DNA of 5,739 bases from Streptosporangiaceae bacterium (lineage in GTDB: Bacteria > Actinomycetota > Actinomycetes > Streptosporangiales > Streptosporangiaceae), in assembly GCA_030045215.1 (NCBI GenBank), contig JASIBJ010000705.1, positions 1-5,739 of the forward strand. Direction: 5' to 3'. The position numbers and the translations under genes were made by a program. Every line of letters starts with the position of its first letter. Within the stretch, counting starts at the first letter, position 1. This document shows positions 1 through 5,696 of the stretch, piece by piece. The notes under the pieces were generated by a model. That model was not told where the DNA came from, did not search any database, and was given only the letters and a program-made list of their open reading frames with translations.

Positions 1-1011
1 TGGGTGCAGACCGGCCTGATCGTCATCGAATACTCGGCGATGATCTCGTTCGTCGTGCTCGCCCTGATCCATGAATCGTCCGGGGCCGACGGCGCCACGC
101 TCCCGTCGCTGTCGGACTTCACGATCTCCCATGCGGTGGCGGGCGTTGGCGGGTTCAAGGGTCTCGCCGAGGCGGCGGTGCCGTGTGGCTTCCTCTACCT
201 CGGCTGGGAGGCGACCGCGGTCCTCGGCGAGGAATCAACGCGCCGCAACATCAACCCCGGCCGGGCGATGCTACTCGGGACCGGGTTCCTGACGCTCTGG
301 TACACCTTCCTCATCGTCGTATTCCAAGGCGTGTCCAGCCAGGCCCAGGTGCTGGCGCACGGCGCCGACGTGCTTGCTTACGCGGGCCCGCTGCTTGTTC
401 CCGGCTTCTTCGGCCGGGCGCTACCGCTCGCGGTGCTCATCGCCGTGATCGGCACCTGCCAGATCCAGATGATCGAGCCGAGCAGGATACTGTACGCCTT
501 CGCCAGGGACCGGATCATTCCGGGCGTGTTTGGCTTTATCAACCGGGCCCACCAGACGCCGTGGGCCGGGCTGCTGATCCTCGCCGCGATACCGCCGATC
601 CTGCTCATCCCGTACCTGGCGAGTACGTCGGCGAACCACGCCATCGGCGACATCATCAGCGCGGACGGCATGTTCGGGCTGTTCATGTATTTCGTGATCG
701 CCGTCAGCAGCGTCTGGTTCTACCGGGCCTACCTGCGCCGGAGCGTCGTCACGTTCCTCGCACTCGGCGTTCTGCCACTGCTGGGCGGCCTGTTCATGGG
801 CGTGATCTTCTTTTACGGCCTGACCACGCAGGCGGCGGTCGTGGCCTGGGTGTCGGTCGTCGGCGTCGCGCTGGCCTTCGTGATCGGCGCGTTCGTCGTA
901 TGGCGGGCCGCGCCGACAGCGCCGTTCTTTGCCGACATCGAGGAACGGAGACGCGTCGACCGGATGGGTGAGTCGGACGCCACCACCGACCTCGCGGACG
1001 AGACGGCCTAG
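1..1011 (+). CDS. APC-superfamily amino acid/polyamine permease, C-terminal part (5' end outside window)
   Basis: Integral membrane secondary transporter, probably importing an amino acid or amine with a proton or by exchange. The frame is open from base 1, so the start lies upstream; 336 residues are visible of a family usually near 450-500. Counting from base 1, hydrophobic segments lie at about residues 6-25, 59-72, 89-110, 137-155, 188-208, 222-241, 249-273 and 278-302, matching roughly TM5-TM12 of the twelve-helix LeuT-like fold. The stretch around 66-78 (YLGWEATAVLGEE) resembles the conserved APC TM6 motif in which a G-[FW]-E turn precedes an acidic pair. SRILYAFARD (161-170) matches the conserved cytoplasmic segment after TM8. 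The tail (305-336) is short, charged and cytoplasmic. The gene converges on the acyl-CoA ligase, and the TAG stop sits inside a perfect palindrome. The family is clear; the substrate is not, because the N-terminal substrate-site helix is missing. Confidence 0.9.
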   Translation, partial: WVQTGLIVIEYSAMISFVVLALIHESSGADGATLPSLSDFTISHAVAGVGGFKGLAEAAVPCGFLYLGWEATAVLGEESTRRNINPGRAMLLGTGFLTLWYTFLIVVFQGVSSQAQVLAHGADVLAYAGPLLVPGFFGRALPLAVLIAVIGTCQIQMIEPSRILYAFARDRIIPGVFGFINRAHQTPWAGLLILAAIPPILLIPYLASTSANHAIGDIISADGMFGLFMYFVIAVSSVWFYRAYLRRSVVTFLALGVLPLLGGLFMGVIFFYGLTTQAAVVAWVSVVGVALAFVIGAFVVWRAAPTAPFFADIEERRRVDRMGESDATTDLADETA

Positions 1012-1017
1012 GCCGTC
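1002..1017 (+). terminator. 16-bp perfect palindrome over the permease stop codon; possible terminator stem
   Basis: GACGGCCT followed by AGGCCGTC is self-complementary, and the TAG stop (1009-1011) lies at its centre. As RNA it would form a 6-bp GC-rich stem (GACGGC/GCCGTC) with a CUAG loop. An alternative stem, CGGACG (995-1000) with CGTCCG (1014-1019), overlaps it. There is no downstream T-run, as is common for actinobacterial terminators, so termination is inferred from position only. It could also be an mRNA 3'-end stabiliser. Confidence 0.35.
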
Positions 1018-1093
1018 CGGTGAGTGTGCCGGCGCGCTGATCTGGGTCGGTCAGGCCAGGGTCATAGGGACGCCGGGGGAGCGCGCAGCAGCC

Positions 1094-2599
1094 TCACCCG
1101 GCCGAGAGGCCGGCCGGAGGGACGATGTCACGCTTCTGGATCTTGCCGGTCGGCCCCTTGGGCAGGGCGTCGGTGATCCACACATGGCGCGGGTACTTGT
1201 ACGCCGCGACCAGGCCCTTGACGTAGTCGCGCAACTCCTCGGCGCTCGCGCTGGCTCGTGGCTTCAAGACCACCGCCGCGCCGACCTCCTCGCCGAGCGC
1301 CGGGTGCGGGAGACCGATCACGGCCGCTTCAGCGACCGCGGGGTGCTCGTAAAGGACTTCCTCGATCTCCCTCGGGTAGACGTTGTAGCCGCCGCGGATG
1401 ATCATGTCCTTCTTCCGGTCCACGATGTAGAAGTAGCCGTCCTCGTCGACGCGCGCGAGGTCACCGCTGTGGAACCAGCCGTCCAGGATCGCCTCGGCCG
1501 TGGCGTCGGGGCGGTTCCAGTAACCCTTCATCACGTTCGGGCCGCGGATGACGATCTCGCCGACCTCGCCTTGCGGTACGTCGTGACCCGAATTGTCCAG
1601 AAGGCGCATCTGCACTCCCCGGATGGGCGTGCCGATCGAGCCGGGCTTGCGCTCCCGGCCGGGATGGTTGAATGACGCAACCGGCGACGTTTCGGACAAG
1701 CCATATCCTTCTAGCACCGCGCAGCCGAACGCGTCCTCGAACCCGCGCAGCACCTTGACCGGCAGCGCCGCGCCGCCCGAGATGCACATCCTGAGCCCGG
1801 AGACGTCGTAGTCCGCGCGGTCAGGCTGATGCAGCAGCGCCACGTACATCGTCGGCACGCCTTCGAAGACGGTTACGTGGTGGCCAGCGATGGTCCGCAG
1901 GGCGTGAGCCGCGTCGAAGCGGGGCAGCAGGGTCAGGCAGGCCCCCGATGCGACGGCGACGTTGAGCGCCACGGTCTGCCCGAACACGTGGAACAGCGGA
2001 AGCCCGCCGAAGATGACGTCCTCCGGGCGCGCGCACACGATGTCGGTTCGCGCTGTGTGAGTGTTGCTGATGAGGTTGCCGTGGGTGAGCTCGGCGCCCT
2101 TCGGCTGGCCGGTAGTACCGGACGTGTAGAGGATCACCGCAGTGTCCCCGTCGGTCCGGTCGGTGACCTCGTCGACCGGGGCGACAGAGGCTAGCAGGTC
2201 GGGGAATTCGGCTTCGTCGACGACAATTAGGTCCGCCCCGGCCTGCTCGGCGCCGGCCCGTGCCTCGCCGGCGAAGGTGTGCCACGCGAATACCAGCCGG
2301 GCCCCTGAGTCGGCCAGATAGTAAGCGACCTCCCGGCCCTTGAGCAGCGGGTTCATCGGCACGACGACGCCACCGGCGCGAAGGATGCCGTAGTACACGA
2401 CGGGTACCTCGGCGACATTGGGCATCATGATCCCAACCCGGTCGCCGGGCGTGAGGCCTCGCTCGCGCAGGACCCCCGCAACCCTCGCGCTCGCCTCGTC
2501 CAGCGCGCGGTACGTCATCGCCGCGTTGTCCACCCGCACAGCTACCCGGGCGGCGTGGACACGAGTTGTGTCCGTCAGGTTCTTGGCCAGGTTCGTCAT
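1094..2599 (-). CDS. Long/medium-chain fatty acid-CoA ligase (FadD-like, ANL/AMP-binding superfamily)
   Basis: Activates a carboxylic acid with ATP to an acyl-adenylate, then transfers it to CoA; soluble cytoplasmic enzyme. The 501 residues carry the full ANL motif set: P-loop YTSGTTGQPKG (158-168), LPLFHVFG (200-207), EGYGLSET (297-304), GWFHSGD (374-380), hinge and core motif DRKKDMIIRGGYNVYP (394-409), and the small C-terminal domain with PTGKIQKRD, whose K486 is the expected catalytic lysine of adenylation. Length and motifs fit FadD-type ligases rather than acetyl-CoA synthetases (about 650 residues) or NRPS domains. I chose the ATG at 2599-2597 because homology-like sequence begins there (MTNLAKNLTDTTRVHAARVA). 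The frame stays open upstream to an ATG at 2749, but those 50 codons are low-complexity and would cover the control region. The ribosome site is weak (about GAGAATGG). It is divergent from the PucR-type regulator and convergent with the permease. The acyl chain preference cannot be read from sequence. Confidence 0.94.
   Translation of the reverse strand: MTNLAKNLTDTTRVHAARVAVRVDNAAMTYRALDEASARVAGVLRERGLTPGDRVGIMMPNVAEVPVVYYGILRAGGVVVPMNPLLKGREVAYYLADSGARLVFAWHTFAGEARAGAEQAGADLIVVDEAEFPDLLASVAPVDEVTDRTDGDTAVILYTSGTTGQPKGAELTHGNLISNTHTARTDIVCARPEDVIFGGLPLFHVFGQTVALNVAVASGACLTLLPRFDAAHALRTIAGHHVTVFEGVPTMYVALLHQPDRADYDVSGLRMCISGGAALPVKVLRGFEDAFGCAVLEGYGLSETSPVASFNHPGRERKPGSIGTPIRGVQMRLLDNSGHDVPQGEVGEIVIRGPNVMKGYWNRPDATAEAILDGWFHSGDLARVDEDGYFYIVDRKKDMIIRGGYNVYPREIEEVLYEHPAVAEAAVIGLPHPALGEEVGAAVVLKPRASASAEELRDYVKGLVAAYKYPRHVWITDALPKGPTGKIQKRDIVPPAGLSAG
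1098..1113 (+). terminator. GC hairpin at the 3' end of the ligase gene, possible convergent terminator
   Basis: CCGGCC (1098-1103) and GGCCGG (1108-1113) form a perfect 6-bp stem. Read from the plus strand, as for permease read-through, the loop is GAGA, a stable GNRA tetraloop; read from the minus strand the loop is UCUC. It covers the last ligase codons just before its stop (1096-1094). There is no T-run, so a terminator role rests on its position between convergent genes. Confidence 0.3.
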
Positions 2600-2664
2600 G
2601 CTGCCATTCTCTGTTCCGTCGACCCGGCTAGTCGTCGGTCCGGGGTATCGAGCCTGCCCTGGGT

Positions 2665-2685
2665 CGTTGGTACCGCGATACAACG
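2665..2685. promoter_or_regulatory. Candidate operator: CGTTG-N11-CAACG inverted repeat
   Basis: CGTTG (2665-2669) and CAACG (2681-2685) are exact 5-bp arms with an 11-bp spacer. The arms extend as CGTTGGTA against TATACAACG-like sequence if one base is allowed to bulge. The 21-bp length suits a dimeric helix-turn-helix protein, and it lies near the middle of the divergent gap. This is a candidate site for the adjacent PucR-type regulator; no consensus supports it. Confidence 0.3.
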
Positions 2686-2739
2686 GCACGGCGCCGGCGC
2701 TCGGCAGGACGCCTCTAGGCAGGGTCCGCGGCGATACGC

Positions 2740-2744
2740 GAGGA
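2740..2744 (+). promoter_or_regulatory. Ribosome binding site of the PucR-type regulator
   Basis: GAGGA ends 7 bases before the ATG at 2752, good spacing for that start. A second in-frame ATG at 2758 would be 13 bases away and is less likely. Confidence 0.6.
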
Positions 2745-2751
2745 TCCACTG

Positions 2752-4038
2752 ATGGACATGGACACCGATGGTTCTGTGGCCGCTGAACTGGTGGCGGACG
2801 TCGCCGCCGCCGTGCCCAGGCAGGCGGTCTCGGCCGACGTCCTCCGGGCGATCGTCAGGGAGATTCCCCAGCTGGAGGAGGACAAGCCGCTGCTCGCCCT
2901 GCTTGCTTCGAGCGTCGAGGGCAACGTGGAGACGTGCCTGCAGATCATGCAGCACCGGATAGATCTGTCCGCCGTGCAGGCCCCGGCCGCAGCCGTGGAG
3001 TACGCGCGCCGCCTGGCCCAGCGTGGAACGCCGCTCACTACTCTGCTGCGCACCTACCGGCTCGGGCATGCCAGGTTCTCCGACTGGCTGCTGAAGGAAC
3101 TCGCCCGGCAGACCGATGACGCCCGCCTGATCAGCGCGACCACGGTGAGCATGTCCAGGATCGTGGCCGCGTACGTCGACCAGACCTCCGAGGAGATGGT
3201 CGCCGCCTATACCCAGGAAAGGGAACACTGGCTCCGGAATCAGAACGCGGCGCGAGCGGCCAGGATCCGGAGGCTGCTGTCCGGCGACCGCGACGTGCGC
3301 GGTGCCGAGGCCGCGCTGGGCTACCGGCTGCGCCAGTATCACGTGGGCATGGTGTGCTGGGTGGACGATGCGGTCGGCGCGGCGGACGAGCTCACGAGGC
3401 TGGAGCGCGCAGTTGGCCAGGTGGCGGTGCAGGCGGCGAGCGCCGGCGATCCCGTGTTCCTGGCCCGCGACGAATCGAGCGCCTGGGCGTGGCTGCCGCT
3501 GGGAATCCGCGACAGATTCGACTCGGCCGAAGCGAGCACGGCGAACGTGAGCGCTGACATCCGCTTCGCCTTCGGCGACCCTGCGAAGGGCCCTGGCGGG
3601 TTCTGTCTCACCTACCTGCAGGCCATGGCGGCCGAGTCCGTCGCGCTCGCCGCGCGATCTCGCAGTCCTCGCGTAGTCACGTTCACCGAGGTGGCGCCGA
3701 TCGCGATGATGCTCGGGTCCGACGACCTGCTGCGTGGCTGGGTGCGCGCTACCCTGGCGGGCCTGGCTACCGATGACGAGCATCACGCTCGCCTGCGCGA
3801 GACCCTTCTGGTTTTCCTGCAGAGCGGATCCAGCTACAAGTCCACGGCCGAGCGACTCGTGCTGCACAAGAACACGGTCCAGTACCGGATCCGCAGGGCC
3901 GAGGAGAGCCTTGGCCGGGCAGTGGGCGAGAACCGCCATGACGTGGAACTCGCGTTGCAGGCGAGCTACTGGCTGGGCGCGGCAGTTCTGCGTCCAGGCA
4001 CCGCGCCGTCCGCCGCGCCCGAAAAACCGGATGCGTAA
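2752..4038 (+). CDS. PucR/CdaR-family transcriptional regulator with RsbRD-like N-terminal domain
   Basis: DNA-binding regulator, cytoplasmic, 428 residues. Residues about 25-165 are an all-helical domain like the RsbRD N-terminal/sensor region common in actinobacterial PucR proteins (TYRLGHARFSDWLLKEL at 101-117 is typical). Residues about 185-300 form the degenerate GGDEF-like middle domain of CdaR/PucR proteins; FGDPAKGPGGFCLTYLQA (274-291) matches the family's G-x-P...G-x-x-x-[SY]-x-x-A pattern. The C-terminal PucR helix-turn-helix is clear at about 348-389: an LRETLLVFLQSG helix, then KSTAERLVLHKNTVQYRIRR (363-382), where H372-K-N-T-V-x-Y-R is the family hallmark. No membrane segment or purine-catabolism N-terminal domain is seen, so the name does not imply purine use. 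The start is supported by GAGGA at 2740-2744. It diverges from the acyl-CoA ligase, so control of that gene and itself is the simplest inference. The ligand is unknown. Confidence 0.93.
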   Translation: MDMDTDGSVAAELVADVAAAVPRQAVSADVLRAIVREIPQLEEDKPLLALLASSVEGNVETCLQIMQHRIDLSAVQAPAAAVEYARRLAQRGTPLTTLLRTYRLGHARFSDWLLKELARQTDDARLISATTVSMSRIVAAYVDQTSEEMVAAYTQEREHWLRNQNAARAARIRRLLSGDRDVRGAEAALGYRLRQYHVGMVCWVDDAVGAADELTRLERAVGQVAVQAASAGDPVFLARDESSAWAWLPLGIRDRFDSAEASTANVSADIRFAFGDPAKGPGGFCLTYLQAMAAESVALAARSRSPRVVTFTEVAPIAMMLGSDDLLRGWVRATLAGLATDDEHHARLRETLLVFLQSGSSYKSTAERLVLHKNTVQYRIRRAEESLGRAVGENRHDVELALQASYWLGAAVLRPGTAPSAAPEKPDA

Positions 4039-4062
4039 CCGGCCGTGCTGAGGGGATCCGAG

Positions 4063-4081
4063 CGTCGCCCGATGGCCGACG
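4063..4081 (+). terminator. Hairpin after the regulator gene, possible terminator
   Basis: CGTCG (4063-4067) pairs with CGACG (4077-4081); after one C-C mismatch, CC (4069-4070) pairs with GG (4074-4075), leaving a GAT loop. It starts 24 bases after the TAA stop. No T-run follows. It could equally be an operator upstream of the aminotransferase promoter. Confidence 0.3.
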
Positions 4082-4106
4082 AGAGAGACGCGACGGGTCT
4101 GCGGCG

Positions 4107-4112
4107 TAGCTT
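4107..4112 (+). promoter_or_regulatory. Candidate -10 element for the aminotransferase gene
   Basis: TAGCTT fits the TANNNT pattern of actinobacterial housekeeping promoters and is one of few A/T-containing strings in this gap. No good -35 lies 17 bases upstream (GAGACG-like sequence). Transcription would begin near 4119, giving a leader of about 65 bases. Weak, position-based evidence. Confidence 0.27.
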
Positions 4113-4118
4113 GGGGAG

Positions 4119-4148
4119 CGGTGCCCGGCGCGGCCGCAGCCCGCACCG
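4119..4148 (+). repeat. Inverted repeat in the aminotransferase leader
   Basis: CGGTGC (4119-4124) and GCACCG (4143-4148) are perfect 6-bp arms enclosing an 18-base GC-rich spacer that contains the palindrome GCGGCCGC (4130-4137). If the promoter at 4107 is real, this would be a stem at the very 5' end of the mRNA, clear of the ribosome site at 4168-4175. Function unknown. Confidence 0.3.
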
Positions 4149-4167
4149 ACCGACAGGGATGGGCTCC

Positions 4168-4175
4168 AGAGAGGA
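4168..4175 (+). promoter_or_regulatory. Ribosome binding site deciding the aminotransferase start
   Basis: AGAGAGGA ends 8 bases before the ATG at 4184. This favours 4184 over the in-frame GTG at 4121, whose only purine-rich stretch (GGGGAG, 4113-4118) is two bases away and too close. Confidence 0.7.
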
Positions 4176-4183
4176 CTGCTCTG

Positions 4184-5299
4184 ATGGCGAACTTGTTGCC
4201 TGACCCGCACGCGCGCGAGCCGCAGAACCAAACCCGCCTGCTCTGGACCGACCCCCGGACGCCGTTTACCTGGCGGGGCTGGAACTTCGGCACGGACGTG
4301 CTCAGGTTCGGCGGGAACGAAAGCCCGTATCCGCCGCCGCCGGAACTGCTCGATGCGATCGCGGCGGCTGGCGACCGGATGAACCGCTACCCGTTCGGGA
4401 TGGAAGGCGCGCTCGTGGACGCGCTGAGCGCGCATCTTGGGTGCTTGCCCGAGCAGGTGATGATCGCGCCGGGCTCGAGCGCGCTGCTGGAAGCGGTGAT
4501 CAAGGGCCTGGGCGGGCCTGAGCACGAAGTGGTCTACCCAGACTCCTCCTACCCGGCCTATCGCGGCGCGGCGGCGGGCGTCAGGGCGCAGATGCGGCCG
4601 GTCCCGCTGCGGCCCGACGGGACCTGTGATATCGAGGCGCTCGCGAACGCCTGCACCGACCGGACAAGTCTGGTGATCGTCTGCAATCCGAATAACCCGA
4701 CGGGCGGGATGGCGCCCACCAAGGACCTGCGACTGCTGATTGACGCCCTGCCGGCCGGGACACTGCTGATGATTGACGAAGCCTACTGGGAGTTCACCGA
4801 CGAGTACGCGGACGGCGGGCGTGGCGCCCTTGACTACCTTCAGTGCGGCCGGCCCGTCCTCGTCACCCGGACGTTCTCGAAGTTCTACGGCCTGGCGGGT
4901 CTGCGGGTCGGATACGGCGTGGCCTCCGAAGAGATCGCCGGGGAACTCCATGCCCGGCTCCGGCTCGGCGGAGCCAACATCATCGGTCTCGTGGCGGCTG
5001 AGGCGGCACTCGGGCTCACCGGCGTGTTCGCCGAACGCGCCGAGCACATCAAGGCAGAGCGCGCCCGGCTCTCTCAGGCGTTCGGCGGCCTCGGCTTCGA
5101 CCCGCTGCCTACGCAGGCCAACTTCATCTTCTGCCCGCATACCGATGATGACCTGCCCGTCGAGCTGATGGCGGCCGGCCACTGGGTGCGCGACGGCCGG
5201 AGCGTCCAGATGCCGGGCGGCATGCGAGTAACAGTCGGGAGCCCGGACGAGAACGACGAGCTCCTGGCAGCGATACGGGTGATCGTCGGCCCCGGCTGA
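4184..5299 (+). CDS. PLP-dependent class I/II aminotransferase, histidinol-phosphate aminotransferase (HisC)-like
   Basis: Cytoplasmic fold-type I aminotransferase, 371 residues, close to HisC family length. Recognisable elements in order: N-terminal GGNESPYPPPPELL (43-56), equivalent to the N-E-[NS]-P motif of HisC; NRYP (67-70), with Y69 the expected partner-subunit PLP-phosphate contact; CNPNNPTGG (167-175), with N171 near the PLP ring; IDEAYWEF (197-204), with D198 for the pyridine nitrogen and Y201; FSKFYGLAGLRVGYG (231-245), with K233 the Schiff-base lysine and R241 a phosphate ligand; and MRVTVGSPDEN (347-357), with R348 binding the substrate carboxylate. All catalytic residues are present, so it should be active. 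The substrate-side motif usually G-[AS]-D-E in HisC reads GSSA (97-100), and no histidine gene is nearby, so another amino acid, possibly aromatic, is plausible. It follows the regulator in the same direction after 145 bases, with its own candidate promoter. The start is set by AGAGAGGA at 4168-4175. Confidence 0.92.
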   Translation: MANLLPDPHAREPQNQTRLLWTDPRTPFTWRGWNFGTDVLRFGGNESPYPPPPELLDAIAAAGDRMNRYPFGMEGALVDALSAHLGCLPEQVMIAPGSSALLEAVIKGLGGPEHEVVYPDSSYPAYRGAAAGVRAQMRPVPLRPDGTCDIEALANACTDRTSLVIVCNPNNPTGGMAPTKDLRLLIDALPAGTLLMIDEAYWEFTDEYADGGRGALDYLQCGRPVLVTRTFSKFYGLAGLRVGYGVASEEIAGELHARLRLGGANIIGLVAAEAALGLTGVFAERAEHIKAERARLSQAFGGLGFDPLPTQANFIFCPHTDDDLPVELMAAGHWVRDGRSVQMPGGMRVTVGSPDENDELLAAIRVIVGPG

Positions 5300-5311
5300 C
5301 TCCCCCGGGGC
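5289..5311 (+). terminator. GC hairpin spanning the aminotransferase stop codon
   Basis: GCCCCGG (5289-5295) and CCGGGGC (5305-5311) are perfect 7-bp arms with a 9-base loop containing the TGA stop (5297-5299). A strong all-GC stem at a gene end is consistent with an actinobacterial terminator lacking a T-run, but termination is not shown. The loop begins with part of a GGCTGAC string that recurs at 5328-5334. Confidence 0.45.
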
Positions 5312-5327
5312 GCTCGGCCAAACGCGG

Positions 5328-5390
5328 GGCTGACGGGTTTCGGAATCACCAGCTTCAGGTGAGGAGTGTTCACCTGCTCACGGGTCAGCC
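5328..5390 (+). promoter_or_regulatory. Nested inverted-repeat element upstream of the 80-residue ORF (structured leader or operator array)
   Basis: TCACC (5346-5350), GGTGA (5358-5362) and TCACC (5370-5374) alternate in orientation at exactly 12-base intervals. The middle arm can pair with either neighbour; with the right one it extends to CAGGTGA/TCACCTG, 7 perfect pairs with a 7-base loop (5356-5376). An outer pair, GGCTGAC (5328-5334) and GTCAGCC (5384-5390), encloses the set almost symmetrically. As RNA this allows two exclusive hairpins inside a closing stem; as DNA it resembles three half-sites at near-helical spacing. I do not recognise a known riboswitch class. No clear promoter is visible upstream. 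Confidence 0.4.
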
Positions 5391-5421
5391 TGGGCTCAGT
5401 CGCCAAGAGCGGCACGGCCGC

Positions 5422-5426
5422 AGGGG
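5422..5426 (+). promoter_or_regulatory. Ribosome binding site of the 80-residue ORF
   Basis: AGGGG ends 8 bases before the ATG at 5435. The frame is open upstream to 5363, with GTG codons at 5366 and 5426, but neither has a properly spaced ribosome site, so 5435 is preferred. Confidence 0.5.
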
Positions 5427-5434
5427 TGCCGGCC

Positions 5435-5677
5435 ATGCGGACGGCTAACCGGGTCCTGCTGTTCGAGAAAGTGACCCTGAGCCAGCTCGACCAGCTGATC
5501 AGGAAACTGGCCTCGGCCCGGGACACGATGATCAGGACTGGCAACGCCACCGAGTGGGCCTGGGACGAGAACACGGGATCGTACGAGAAGTTCACTCCCG
5601 TGTACGAGGAAGTCGCCCGGCTCGAAGACGAGGTGCGCGCGGCCAGGAACGTGGAAAGCGCCAGAAGGCGCATCTGA
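5435..5677 (+). CDS. Hypothetical small charged helical protein (80 residues)
   Basis: I do not recognise this protein. It is 80 residues, with no signal peptide, membrane segment, cysteine or obvious metal site. Two helical parts are likely: residues about 11-35 (LSQLDQLIRKLASARDTMIR, with leucines at heptad-like spacing) and about 55-79 (PVYEEVARLEDEVRAARNVESARRR), acidic then basic, separated by an aromatic turn-like stretch, ATEWAWDENTGSYEKF (38-53). This suggests a helical hairpin or short coiled coil, perhaps dimerising or binding a partner. Codon third positions are mostly G/C, as in the neighbours, supporting real coding. The ATG has AGGGG 8 bases upstream. The next gene starts 19 bases after the stop, so the two are probably co-transcribed and may be functionally linked. 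A nested inverted-repeat element lies 44 bases upstream of the start. Confidence 0.72.
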   Translation: MRTANRVLLFEKVTLSQLDQLIRKLASARDTMIRTGNATEWAWDENTGSYEKFTPVYEEVARLEDEVRAARNVESARRRI

Positions 5678-5681
5678 CGGG

Positions 5682-5687
5682 AAAGGA
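5682..5687 (+). promoter_or_regulatory. Ribosome binding site of the gene leaving the window
   Basis: AAAGGA ends 9 bases before the ATG at 5697, supporting that start over the overlapping ATG at 5687 in another frame. Confidence 0.5.
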
Positions 5688-5696
5688 TGACTGACG

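Larger units (their letters stand above)
2600..2751. promoter_or_regulatory. Divergent control region between acyl-CoA ligase and PucR-type regulator
   Basis: Both flanking genes must be transcribed outward from this 152-bp gap. It is rich in small symmetric elements: CGATAC on the plus strand at 2676-2681 and 2732-2737 and inverted (GTATCG) at 2645-2650; a 10-bp perfect palindrome GCGCCGGCGC at 2691-2700; and a GGACGCCT-CT-AGGC...GTCC stem (2707-2727) just before the regulator's ribosome site. I see no convincing -35/-10 pair for either gene; TACAAC (2679-2684) is the best plus-strand -10-like string and is weak. PucR-family regulators often act on their own or adjacent promoters, so operators here are expected, but their exact sites are inference. 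Confidence 0.6.

Noticed and set aside
929..1675. 248-codon plus-strand frame across the permease end and the ligase 3' half
   Set aside because: Antisense to the ligase C-terminal domain, low-complexity, no family features.
2600..2749. 50-codon N-terminal extension of the acyl-CoA ligase from the ATG at 2749
   Set aside because: Low-complexity sequence unlike the family N-terminus; it would occupy the whole divergent control region. The ATG at 2599 matches where family-like sequence begins.
4121..4183. 21-codon N-terminal extension of the aminotransferase from the GTG at 4121
   Set aside because: The ribosome-like GGGGAG is only two bases from the GTG, whereas AGAGAGGA is ideally spaced for the ATG at 4184.
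2596..4293. 565-codon open frame on the minus strand opposite the regulator gene
   Set aside because: It lies antisense to a clear PucR-family protein, its translation is R/G/H/P/A-rich without any recognisable domain, and such frames are expected opposite GC-rich coding sequence.
3767..5182. 471-codon open frame on the minus strand opposite the aminotransferase
   Set aside because: Antisense shadow of a gene with all catalytic motifs intact; composition is atypical and it crosses an intergenic gap without a plausible start signal.
5300..5434. Known riboswitch or T-box upstream of the small ORF
   Set aside because: I looked for recognisable consensus elements (TPP, cobalamin, glycine, T-box) and saw none; only the inverted-repeat pattern is supported.
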